DNA of 64,000 bases from Cliona cf. orientalis. Taxonomy: Eukaryota > Porifera > Demospongiae > Clionaida > Clionaidae. Position 1 is the first letter of the stretch, and each line of letters starts with the position of its first letter. The stretch lies in assembly GCA_963930775.1 (NCBI GenBank), contig OZ005705.1, forward strand, positions 4,092,001 through 4,156,000, written 5' to 3'. Both the position numbers and the translations under genes were made by a program. The notes below the pieces were generated by a model. That model saw nothing but the letters and a program-made list of their open reading frames with translations. It did no database searches and was not told where the DNA came from. This document shows, one piece after another, positions 11,833 to 21,939 of this stretch.

Positions 11833-12200
11833 CAAGGGCGTAGCCAGAAAATTTTTTATACTGAGGCAGATAATAAAGATTGCGCGCGAATGTTTAGCCA
11901 CGCCCCCTTAGTGGACAAACCACGCCCATTTTCGGGTGTCTACCGCGATCGTAACAACGTAGAAGGTCTTCTCGAGTCTAGAACGGTGCGCAAAGCCGCT
12001 TTGTCGACGTTACTTACATCATCTCAGAGAGCGACATCCGTCCGAGATGGAGCTATACAGTGAAAGTTCGAGTGCTTAGTCAGCAAACAAGCTTGTCATG
12101 GCATGCTCGCGGCTCGGTGAGTGTTGCTGTGTCTATATAGCTGGCTGAATTGATGACCGAGGCAGCTGCCTCGGTTGCCTCAATGGTAGCTACGCCCTTG
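11833..12200. repeat. MITE with CAAGGGCGTAGC ends
   Basis: Inverted ends CAAGGGCGTAGCCAGAAA and GTAGCTACGCCCTTG. A second full copy at 52010-52386 is alignable along its length, including GTTCGAGTGCTTAGTCAGCA. The end sequence is hAT-like. A third fragment of the left end is at 53369. Confidence 0.8.
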
Positions 12201-12562
12201 CAAGTTATAACTATTCTATATCACTAAATCTGAATGAAATTACCTAAAAAGTATATTCCACAAAAAAAAGTAGGCCATCAATGACTTGCAATGATGCATA
12301 TTATTGAAATCAGCACTAGAAAAAACTCACGGTAAGGACCACTAAAAGTTTTGGAGATCATGAATACTCACAAACCCAGGCAGAAACTACAGAGATAAGT
12401 GCCAGAAAAATTATGTATTGACGTTCCTTACTATCAAATCCAGAAAGTACAGCAAAAGAGCTGCCGATTGACGTGCGAAGCATGGAAAACGGTCGAGAAT
12501 TGGCTTGTGGGCGTGAAATTTGTAATATCACTTTAGGCCACACAAACTAAATTCACTGTTAA

Positions 12563-13222
12563 GGTAGCATTAAAGTGCGTGGGCGTGAGCGTCAGGATTG
12601 GCTAATTCAATTAGCGAATCGTGAAGGGGCGTGGCCGAAGAGGCCATACGAGTGCTTTTGGTCGAAGGTGGGCGTGTCTAGAATCGGCCAGGGATGATTA
12701 TGCGCGTGTAATTAGCGACCGGAAGTGGCCCCTGAAGAAAACACCGGTAATTGCCCACTTCAAAGCAAGATCAAAGCATTCTTTCTTAACTATTAACCGC
12801 AACGACATTACACAACAAGTAGAAAAAAAAAGCAAACTTAAATAATTAAATAATTAAATAATCTAATTCATGGGGGGTTTGGGAGCACTTGGGGGGATAA
12901 TTTTTACATGGGCACGCAGAATGGGTCAAAACTAGAATTTTGATGGCGGGAAATTTTGATTCACACCTTACAATTAAAGTTATGGCCCTTTGAAGTTTCC
13001 CCATATGTTTGTATAGGAAGCCATGCATTTGCAATGTTTCCGCCCACGCGCTACGTGAGGGGCGGGGCTACGCGCGCACATAGACTTGACGACCTTTACC
13101 CAATTTGGCCAAAATTGGAGTATAGGCTGCCTGCTTGCATTGTATGGCTCTACTAAGCATCCAGCTCAACTATATCGTGGTTTCCAGACAATTTTTTTTC
13201 TGCTTGTTGTGTGGTCTTCTTG

Positions 13223-13262
<40 letters not shown>

Positions 13263-14003
13263 CCTTATTAGGCCTAATTAAGCATGTGGGCGTGTTCCTG
13301 GCACTGTGTGGAGTGTGTGCGTGTGCGTTAATGCAGGTTTTATTGCTTCCGATTGGGCGTGGCTTCACGGGCCAGTGCTTGGATATCGCCGCCTGGGACT
13401 TGGCCTCGGCGATAGGTGGGCGTATCCCGGAAGCGGTGGTGATTTTTGAACCCGGCGAGGAGGCTTTGGGGGCGTGGCAGGAGGTCAAAGGTGAGGCCAT
13501 GTCTGTTAATGAGGCACTGTACGCCGGTGCGATGGAGGGGACCGTACGGCTGGACGGAAGCTGACGATGGTTTGAAGCGGATGTGGTTGCGATGACGTGT
13601 TGTTACTCCGCCCACACAGGAAATGAGGTGAGCTCTTGTGTGGGCGGTGTGGCAGAATGGCCTCCAAGTGTTTGTGTGTGTTTTGGCCTTGAGGAAGCTG
13701 TGTGTTTTAATTGGGATTGATTGTGGGCTTCCGGTGGACATCCGGTGGTTAGTAGGCACTTGATTGAGAATGGTGGTCCTTGTGGAACAGGGTGGGGCTG
13801 TTTTGGGCGTGGCCTGGCCCCTCCTTCCGGCTCGGCTTCCGGTCCATGGAGGATATTAAATGAACACTTCCGGCTCTAGCAGCCACACCCCTGAGACCTG
13901 TGCAATTAAAAGGGCGTGGTTACACAACAGGCACCTCACTAATGACTTTGATGTGGTTTAGGTGTCATATCCCCACCTCACGCCCACGCAATTTAATGCT
14001 ACC
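12563..14003. mobile_element. Non-autonomous TTAA-target element (piggyBac/Kolobok-like)
   Basis: TTAA at 12559-12562 and 14004-14007 flanks inverted ends GGTAGCATTAAAGTGCGTGG and its near-complement. The interior is GC-rich with many GGGCGTGG blocks. No transposase frame was recognised; frames such as 13211-13564 have no recognisable domain. The element is broken by an insertion at about 12808-13223. The superfamily is inferred only from the TTAA target. Confidence 0.75.
12808..13223. repeat. Nested MITE, CACACTAAGCAG family
   Basis: Ends are CACAACAAGTAGAAAAAAAA on the left and TTTTTTTTCTGCTTGTTGTG on the right. The body holds the family landmarks TTTGGGAGCACTTGGGG, GGGCACGCAGAATGGGTC and CCTGCTTGCATTGTATGG, plus an exact GACGACCTTTACC at 13088-13100. 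A run of about 40 A bases follows the right end. Other copies: 21336-21714 and 35752-37915. Confidence 0.8.
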
Positions 14004-14007
14004 TTAA

Positions 14008-15240
14008 AACTTATCTACTGTACACAGTATATGGCATAGTAGAAAGCTTAAGCGTCACCGCCCGCATGCTATTTTGAAGATCCAGAAAAATTTTCATTGT
14101 TCATTATTGATCACATGAACACTGCACAAAACCTTCAAACGTTCGACATATATTATGCATAGCACGTCCAAAGCGTTTGTTTCCCTTCTAACGACACACT
14201 AACAAGTAGAAAACTTGCCTTAGACTCGCTGTCCTCAATGAAATACGAGCACGCGTGACCTTTAACCTTAGCATTGCTGTTAATGGTAAACCACGCCCCT
14301 TGAGTGAGGGGCGTGGCTCGCAATGACAAAGAAAATGGACAATGAATAATGAATAATGACCGCTCGCCCGCATGGAAATTGGAAAAAGTGGTGACGATAA
14401 ACAGCGAATTTAGTTTGCGTGGCCTTATGGTGCCGCGTTTAGATAGACTATAACGCGTAAAAACAAGCGACGCATTTTTGCGAGTTATAATTATCCTTTG
14501 GACTCGCTAGTAACACGATCTTCGAAGCTTCTAGCCTACACTCAGTGACACTGCTTAGAGCGCCGACTATTCAATAAGTGTGACGATCTTTACCATATTA
14601 TGTTCAGAGGGTATGAACTGGAGATGGGGGAACAAAAAAATGAGGACAGACTGCAGTACTACCATAGATGGCATGCATGCATAAGATTCAGATTATCATA
14701 ATAAAAAAGATGTTTTCTAAATACCCCTGCATGGCCCAGTGCCTATCACTCAGGAAATTACATACTAGGGTCTACATCTGTATCTCAGCCGCCTAGCCTA
14801 GGCTACACCAGAAAGGCATCAGTGTCTTGGATTGTGATACCTAGATTCTCTGTCACATTATCTACCAATGCATGCAAGTTGCATATACTACGGCATATAA
14901 TAAGCTACACGTATGACAGGTAGCTGCTCAAAGAAGGTAGCTTGCCCAAAGTTTCAAGTCTGTGCTGGGGCCACCCAGCATACTGCACGAAGTTGAGGGA
15001 GGAGGGAGCTCTGGTGACAAGGCTGATACAGCTACTGGTAAACCGTTTCAGTTGAGGCTGAAGCCACTAAACGTACAATAACTTGAAACTCAGTCTCATT
15101 TTTGCCTGTGCTTTAAGCCACAATAGTGGGCGTGGTTGATAGGCGGGGGCAGTAAAGCCAAGACAGTCCGAGTGTTTCTACAGTTGGAGCTATTTTCCTC
15201 CATTGCACCTCATTATAGAGCCTCCAAATGTGCATTTTAA
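14008..15240. other. No gene recognised
   Basis: I see no coding exon with domain character here. A one-mismatch copy of the recurrent motif (GACGATCTTTACC) is at 14583-14595, and a short inverted pair around CCACGCCCCTTGAGTGAGGG is at 14291-14313. Confidence 0.3.
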
Positions 15241-15868
15241 ATGAAAATCTATCAGTCCACTAGTCCAGTCCAGTCCACCGATTGTATCCTAGATAATATA
15301 GGTTATGTAGTCTATATTATCTATGATTGTATACAGCCCTCAGGGAAGGAGTATGCAACCAAGAAGCTGAAAATTGTAAGTCCTACAGCTCTACAGCTAG
15401 TGTTTGTGTTGCTCTCATATAAAGAGCAGATATGGGGGTCAGGGTTAGTGCTAGGTCTAGTGTCTAGGGGAGCAGCTATAATCCATTCTTTTTACGTGAT
15501 CCTTTATTCCTGCTAAAAATAAGGCATTCACTCTCCTGTATCTTCCCTCCATTTCTGTTTTAGGTACCAGCAAAGGAGATGGATAACACACCATGCGATT
15601 GTAATCTGAAATGTTTTGAAGTAGTGCCTGAATCTCAAAGAAAGAAACTCTTTCATGGATTCTGGAGAGTTGATAATTTTAAGCTAGCTTGGAATTTGTA
15701 CAGGAACACATCTCCTGCTTTCCTAAGTATAAAAGCCACTACTCACGTTCGGATAATCCTAGCAAGCACTACTTAAACCCTGATCTGACTATCAATAAGA
15801 TGTATCAGCTGTACAAAGAAGAGTGTTTTAAGTAAGCGAAAGCTCCTGTGAGTGAGTGCACTCACTTA

Positions 15869-15918
15869 TTGAACACTTGTCTGTATACCCATGGGTATGT
15901 ATACAGACAAGTGTTCAA
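15869..15918. repeat. Perfect 20-bp palindromic duplication inside the transposase-like gene
   Basis: Arms 15869-15888 and 15899-15918 are exact complements (TTGAACACTTGTCTGTATAC) around a 10-bp centre. The right arm is native coding sequence for YRQVFN, so the left arm looks like a templated inverted copy of it. Confidence 0.85.
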
Positions 15919-16019
15919 CAAGGAGTTCAACCTGTTTCTTTGGAAGGTGTGTTTGGATAGTCCAATACTCTCATACTCACACTACGCATAGAATGTATGG
16001 ATGTATACTTTAATGTACT

Positions 16020-16040
16020 CACACACACACACACACACAC
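16020..16040. repeat. CA microsatellite
   Basis: About ten CA units lie in the degraded intron-like part of the transposase pseudogene. Confidence 0.9.
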
Positions 16041-16202
16041 ATGCAGTTTTACATTCTCTCATACTGCCATCGCTTTAATACAGTGACATGTGACACTCAA
16101 AGTTCGAGTTGATGCTGAGTGAGATGAAGCCAAGCTGGGCCAACTGCAAGGGGAATGGGAGCTTCATCTTTGTAAAGCTGAGCGTTCATACCAGTAGCTT
16201 AA

Positions 16203-16859
16203 GGTTACGGGATAGTATTCGACGCGCTATTTATAAATGATTGTGCACGGGCACAATTCATGTATGTTTTAATGCGGCTTAGTCCGAAACGTGAACGAAC
16301 GTCGACCATTTCCAGTTGTAGATAGTCCAAACTTCTGTGTCAACTTTTGAAGACCAGAGACTCGAACGAACCGACTTTGCCGTCGTTCACGATAGTCCAT
16401 CGATCGAAGCAGGACCAAGTATAAGGTTTCTTTGAAAATTTTAAGATGGTGAATCATCGGACAAGGTTTTGTCCTGGAGGGCCGCCATTAAGCGAGTCAC
16501 ATGGCACCTGAGCAGTAAGTTTTTATGTTCGCTTTCTGTTCGTGTACTCGACCGAGTTCAAACGCTATACTTGGCCCTGTAGAGACTCATAAGCTATCGT
16601 TTCATTTGTATATCATTACATAGAGGCTGTTTACCTTGGCAAAAACTGACGCAGAAAATTGCTGTACTTACCCGCGCTTGCAGACAGACAGTGGCAGGTT
16701 TACTTTTTGTTTTTGTGATCCATGGGGCCAGCATCAGGAAAGCTACTTACCTGTGCCTTGACTGTGCAAAGAACGTGGACAAAAACTGGAATAATCACGG
16801 TCTCATTTATTATTCATGTGAACTTTGACCATGCGTGGGCGGAGCACTATCCCATAACC
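16203..16859. repeat. TTAA-flanked MITE inside the transposase-like pseudogene
   Basis: TTAA at 16199-16202 and 16860-16863 flanks inverted ends GGTTACGGGATAGT and ACTATCCCATAACC. Removing the element together with one TTAA rejoins the family frame across the site (AERSYQ, then one stop, then LKEDTALG). That confirms insertion into an existing gene. The ends differ from the TTAA element at 12563 but share the GGT start. Confidence 0.85.
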
Positions 16860-17851
16860 TTAAGGAAGACACTGCATTGGGGAAGTCAGACCCCAATGTC
16901 CTTGTGATAACATTCGATCTTCAGCAATCTCTACCAACTCCAGTCTTGACGACTAATATCGTATTCTATAAGCGCCAGCTGTGGACATACAACCTACATA
17001 TACACAACTGTGGATCAGGGAGCGGTGACATGCATTCGTGGCATGAGGGAATGGCTTCATATGGAGTACAGGAGATAGCCTCGTGCATTTTGAAGTATGT
17101 CAAAGACACCAGTCCAATAGTAAACCATCTCATCACCTATAGTGACTCATGTGGAGGTCAGAATAGAAATATGTACCTTCTATCCTTGTGGCTCCACATT
17201 GTCGCCATTGATGAGTACGCGATCACCGTAGTGGACCAGAAATTCATGACAGTAGGCCACTCTTACCTTTCCAATGACCGAGACTTCGGTTCTATCGAGA
17301 CAGAGAGACGCAAACATAACACTGTGTTTGTACCTGAAGAGTGGTATGAGCTCATCGTGAATGCCAGAAGAAAAAATCCTTTCATCGTGATGAATATGAC
17401 TCAGGCTGATTTTGTGTCCTTGGCACCAATCTCCAAATCCTTTGTTAATAGGAAGACGAACACAGCTAAACAGGGAGTGCAGTGGCTTCAGATGAAGTGG
17501 ATTAGGGTACAGAAGGATATACCTCTTCAATTTCAGTACCACTACTCATTGAACTCTCTTAAAGCTTGGAAGACGGTCGATCTGAGACGAAGAGCTAAGG
17601 GTAGGCCACCAGACTTGGGGAGGATTCAACTGCCAAGGCTGTACACCACTCCTCGCCCGATCAAGCCTGGAAAGAAGGCTGATCTTCTCTCTCTATTCGA
17701 CTTCGTACCTCCACTGCACCATGTTTTCTACAATAGCCTCCTCTCAACCACATGCGAAGAGTCTGATAGAGGAGACAGTGAAAATGAGAACAGGGATAGT
17801 GATGATAACAAACAGGAGCAATGTTATGATGAGCTCAGTGAATCAGACTAA

Positions 17852-18800
17852 TGTTGAAATACTTGACACACTCTTTATTGCAACTCACAGGCTTTAGCTA
17901 CCCTTTTTTGATCACCAGAGTTATTGACTTCCACGGTGTGGGTCTTGTGTACATACCACATTATTGCAATTAAAAAATTCTTCACACCCTATCACTTCTG
18001 TGGTATCCTGGAACCCATATAAGGTTGCATTGTGGATCGAGAATGCATGTATATTTTATACAAAACCTTGAACTTCAAATCATTGTAGTGAAAATTACAC
18101 TTTTGGGGGTTAGACCACTTTACCTCTCAGCCCTACTTATGAATAATAATATAATAGTCCATTATGCTGGTAAGGCCTACAAGCGTCACAACAGTTCGTT
18201 TTGCTAACAATGTCGACATGTGTCTTGAGTACTTTCTCTGCTTGTGACCCACATGTTAAGACAGTCCTTTTCAGCTGGCATTGCATGTGTGTTCTTTGGG
18301 ACATTACTTGTAACCAAATTAAATCTCTAGAAGTTGCATTCAATAATATTCTTAGGTGTGTGTGTGGAAGTTGCCCAGAAATTTCCACACTTCTTGACAG
18401 TATTTTAATAGACTTGTAAGTTGGTCTAACCATTTCTCAAGTAAGATCTGCCAGTTGAACTCCATTTTGCTAAGTGGCACGTTCTCTAAATTTATCTCCT
18501 GCATTATTACTCTTATCAGACAATCATTACATCGAGCACAAGTATTGGAAAACATACTTCCAAAATCTCATCTGACAGTGTCAACTTTGTGAGATACTTA
18601 CGACTCAAATCTACTATAAACAACCTGGATATGGAGTCAATGATATGCACTGTTTGTTGCGATTATTTAATTAATTCTATATTTTATTTAACTATATTAT
18701 AGCTCTTATACATATTAAATGGTGTGTTCACTGAAATTATTATTACAAGAAAACCACACCGTAGGCAGGAAAAATAAATAGCGAGAGCAACATTTGCATT
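17852..18800. other. No gene recognised
   Basis: AT-rich sequence after the transposase-like frame. The short frames 18025-18207, 18137-18433, 18201-18419 and 18352-18555 have no domain, overlap one another on both strands and lack splice-consistent partners. Confidence 0.3.
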
Positions 18801-19330
18801 AGGCCAAATAAAATTGAATATTAGTTTCTCATCCCCGCCCGCCTCTAGTTTTTCCTCCGCCTGACCACATTTTAATTCATGAATATCATTAAAACTAAAA
18901 TGCACGAGGCATTACGTCATAGACGCGCCAATTTAACCGCAAGGCCACGTGGGTAGCTATTTGCCAGCTGTTTGTCGTCCTTCAACCGTTCGAGCTCGAT
19001 CTATCATGGTTCTTGTGGTCCTCAGAATTCGAGTTGGGGCTAAGATATTGAAAGAATGGTATGCTTGTGGCGTTCCTGAAACGACCACACTTATCGACGT
19101 GTATCTCGAATTCAGCTCAGGCTTCCGCGATAATTCGCTTCCACTAGCAGACTAGTATCGAACAACATCGGTGGAGGCGAGCATCGGCAGAACATTATGG
19201 TTTTTTTAAACGAAATTCATTATGACATTTAATGATATTCATGACAAAAAATAAAATAAAAAGCCACCCTCCCGCCTGGGGAAATTCCTGAACATAGGAT
19301 GAGAAACTAATAATCAATTTTGCTTGGCCT
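18801..19330. repeat. MITE with AGGCCAAATAAAATTG ends and an unrelated core
   Basis: Inverted ends AGGCCAAATAAAATTGAATA and the near-complement ending CAATTTTGCTTGGCCT, flanked by TA. The arms also share GTTTCTCATCC. The core at about 18930-19190 has a different composition: higher GC, a CACGTGG box, and a 68-codon open frame beginning at 18949. It may be captured host sequence. Confidence 0.65.
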
Positions 19331-19589
19331 TAGCTCGCCATTTGTAATGATTGATTATTGAATCTGAATCATTGTTTGCCTCTATTGGTGGCATTCTGAT
19401 TTTTTACTGGTCATTCTGATGTTTTTGCCTACAATTATTACAGTAGCTGCTGACCACAATGTGGCTTCACCTATACTTGAATCCTGTTACAAACCTTATC
19501 ACAGCATCACTGGCAGTGAAAAAGATGTTGGAAAAATGGGTCCAGGCCGGATTTGAACTTGTGTGTACATTTGACATATTATATAGTAG

Positions 19590-19816
19590 TGTTATGGGAA
19601 GCGCAGATATTATGACTGCTATCGTTAGCTACCTATTCATTGATTAATTATTCACACGTGTCAATGCACTATAGTTGTGTCTGTCACCCCTTACTATTAC
19701 TGGGCTCTGTGAAAGCCCCTGACATGTATTCAATTCAGAGGAGAGGAAAGAAACATAATCTCATAAGCTCTGCAACTGGCTAACTCTACGCAAGCCTAGC
19801 AACACAAACCGTAACA
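19590..19816 (+). repeat. 5' LTR of the Gypsy element
   Basis: TG...CA-type ends (TGTTATG, GTAACA). Matches 24914-24971 plus 26397-26577 at the other end with few differences. A CTCTGTGAAAGCCCC stretch precedes GACATGTATTCAATTC. Confidence 0.88.
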
Positions 19817-19921
19817 CTGGTGTCAGGAGTATAAACTGAGAGTGTGCAAATGGAGCCGCCTACAACTAGAAGTATTGCGAGGCAATAGCAGCTTGAGGAG
19901 CAAGTTGGTAGTATACTAGAC

Positions 19922-20638
19922 TTGATGCAGGGAAGAGGCCTGGCAGAGCAAGCTCAACAGAGTGAGAAACGACAGGTACAGCTGATGCACGAGTTGCAAG
20001 AACAGCATCAGCAGCAGATGGCGAGAATGTCTCAAGAATATGAGCGTTGTTGGCATTCTCCGAATACAGCACAAATGGAGACATCTGACGCTGTGACAGC
20101 TTTGGAAAGCAACCTTTCAGACGCGAAATTTGTGATGCAGGGTCGCATTGGTGATACAGAGGTCAGACTCGGACAGTTGCAATCATGGCAGGAGGAGCTG
20201 GCTGACAATCAGAATGACTTTCAAGCAGATGTACGGGAAGAGTTACTTCGCATCAAATCTGCCCTAGAATCGTCCACTTGTCACGAGCCAAAGGAGCAGC
20301 TGCCTATCTGCAAGCCACTGTCGACCACCTTGACCTGCAAACCAGAGTCATCTAGTATAGATGACTCGGGAAAACCTGGGCCTAAGCCATTAAGTGTAAC
20401 TGCACCTGCTTTTATTCCTTCTGCAGGTTCCACGACACTGTGCAGTGGTGGCACTGCAGATGTGGTAACGGAGGGAAGTGGCCCAACCAATGTGCAGCGG
20501 CCATCTCCATTTGATGGGAAGAGCACCTGGGGCAGATCTCTGCTACCATTACTAATACCACTAATACTATTTATAGTAGTAATGCCCCAAACTTGTTTAA
20601 AAATGGATCTGTTTATCATACAGGAATCAGTTTGCTAG
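19922..20638 (+). pseudogene. gag fragment of the Gypsy element
   Basis: The first 100 residues are a glutamine-rich coiled coil (QSEKRQVQLMHELQEQHQQQ), followed by a proline/serine-rich linker and the start of the capsid region, PSPFDGKSTWG. Capsid sequence normally continues from there, but the frame turns directly into an unrelated hydrophobic stretch. This indicates an internal deletion of most of the capsid and nucleocapsid region. It overlaps the protease frame by 46 bases in another frame. Confidence 0.7.
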
Positions 20639-21342
20639 TGGAAGGAAATATTGATGGCAGACGGTGTTCTATCACAATTGATACTGGTAGTGATATTACC
20701 ATTATAAGATCTGATCTGGTCGAAAAAGGGAACATTGACTGTAACCCTGGGATAGAGTGGATGAGCACTGTTACGGGAGAGAAAGCTCCAATTCACGGCC
20801 GAAGGAGACTGACGTTAGAAATTGGGAGTCTCCAGATACAACATGACATGGTTGTTGCAGGTATCAAAGATGAATGTATCTTGGGTACTGATTTTCTCAC
20901 TCCTAACAGATGTGTAGTGGATCTGGAAAACCGCGTGCTCATCCTCAATAACGAACAAGTTCCACTGTTGAGAACGAAGTCGACTACACCAACCTGTAGC
21001 AAGGTGACAATGGACATCACTATTTATCTACCTCCGATGTCTGAGGCAGTTGCCTGTGGAAGACTACTCCACAGATCAGAGAATATGACTTGGGGAATCC
21101 TTGAGCCAGATAACTTGCAATCTAAAGCTCTTGATGGCCTACTAGTTGCCAGAACACTAGTAGATCTTGATACAGGAAAGGTTCCAGTCTGCCTACTAAA
21201 TCTGACCGACCAGCCAAAAAGAATAAAAAAGAAGGCAATTGTTGTAATTTGTAATCCAAAAAGTGTTTATGTTGACCACACTGATGTGGATTGTTGTAGT
21301 GGTTGTTGCTGTGGAGGTGAATGTAAAGAAATTAAACACTAA
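20593..21342 (+). CDS. Retrotransposon aspartic protease region
   Basis: A 249-residue open frame. The active-site triad is in SITIDTGSDITII near residue 28, and the second conserved block, CILGTDFL, is at about residue 95. Such proteases process the element polyprotein and act as dimers. The frame ends in a cysteine-rich segment just where the MITE of 21336-21714 is inserted, so the natural link to reverse transcriptase is cut. The start shown is the first ATG and need not be the biological start. Confidence 0.8.
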   Translation: MFKNGSVYHTGISLLVEGNIDGRRCSITIDTGSDITIIRSDLVEKGNIDCNPGIEWMSTVTGEKAPIHGRRRLTLEIGSLQIQHDMVVAGIKDECILGTDFLTPNRCVVDLENRVLILNNEQVPLLRTKSTTPTCSKVTMDITIYLPPMSEAVACGRLLHRSENMTWGILEPDNLQSKALDGLLVARTLVDLDTGKVPVCLLNLTDQPKRIKKKAIVVICNPKSVYVDHTDVDCCSGCCCGGECKEIKH

Positions 21343-21714
21343 GTAGACTAAGTAGGAAAAAAAAGATTTCCTGCGCGGAAAATGTTTGGGGGAATTGGGA
21401 GCACTTGGGGAGATAATTTTTGTACCGGCACGCAGAATGGGTCGAAACACGAGATTTGACATGAGAAATTTTTGATTTACACCTTAGAATTAAAGTTACG
21501 GCCCTTTGAAGTTTCCACATACGTTTGTATAGGAAGCCATGTATTTGCAATGTTTTCCGCCCATGCGCACATCAACATGACGACCATTATCCACTTCGGT
21601 CAAAATTGATGTATAAGCTGCCTGCTTACATTGTATAGCTCTATTATGCATCCAGCTCGACTATGTGGTGGTTTCTGGACAATTTTTTTTCCTGCTTAGT
21701 CTGTGGTCTCCTTG
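21336..21714. repeat. MITE, CACACTAAGCAG family, inserted in Gypsy pol
   Basis: Left end CACTAAGTAGACTAAGTAGG followed by an A run; right end TTCCTGCTTAGTCTGTGGTC. The body matches the copy at 12808 (TTGGGAGCACTTGGGGAGAT) and holds the motif variant GACGACCATTATC at 21579-21591. It separates the protease frame from the reverse transcriptase. Confidence 0.8.
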
Positions 21715-21939
21715 AAAAGGAATTAGAGAAAATAATTCCTTGTGCAGTCAAGTATTCTTGTTCTTGTACTGATGACGTGCGAGACAGTTACAATATTTGC
21801 GATGACAAGCGAGACAGAATACAAACAAGTGGGGGTGCATGCAAATATGCTAATTGTGTTCAGTTTAATTCCCTAGGTTCTCTACAGGAGGCACTCGACA
21901 ATCACTGTTGTCGCCACAGTTGGATGATCTGTATACCCA

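Larger units (their letters stand above)
15340..17851 (+). pseudogene. Decayed transposase-like gene with YSDSCGGQNRN motif
   Basis: The family is widespread in invertebrate repeats (I believe Pfam lists it among DUF domains, DUF7869-like). It has N-terminal cysteine segments, then DLQQSLPTP, a D-x-C-x-G-Q-N-x-N motif, GHSYLSNDRDFG-x-IE, and a C-terminal block ending in a K-rich then FY segment. Pieces in order: exon with CDCNLKCFEVVPE (15565-15745), NPSKHYLNPDL after a frameshift near 15748, YRQVFNKEFN near 15900, an AERSYQ block ending at about 16190, then the intact 3' frame from 16860 to 17851 with an acidic serine-rich tail. In-frame stops, a palindromic insertion (15869-15918) and a 657-bp MITE (16203-16859) break it. 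The conserved acidic residues suggest an RNase H-like fold, which is inference. Confidence 0.7.

Noticed and set aside
13153-13759. Long overlapping frames (115-139 codons) on both strands
   Set aside because: They are translations of the GC-rich TTAA element and the adjoining A run; no domains, and the same sequence recurs in the truncated copy at 10385.
16835-16863. ATG at 16835 as the true start of the transposase-like protein
   Set aside because: It lies inside the inserted TTAA MITE; family similarity begins only after 16860.
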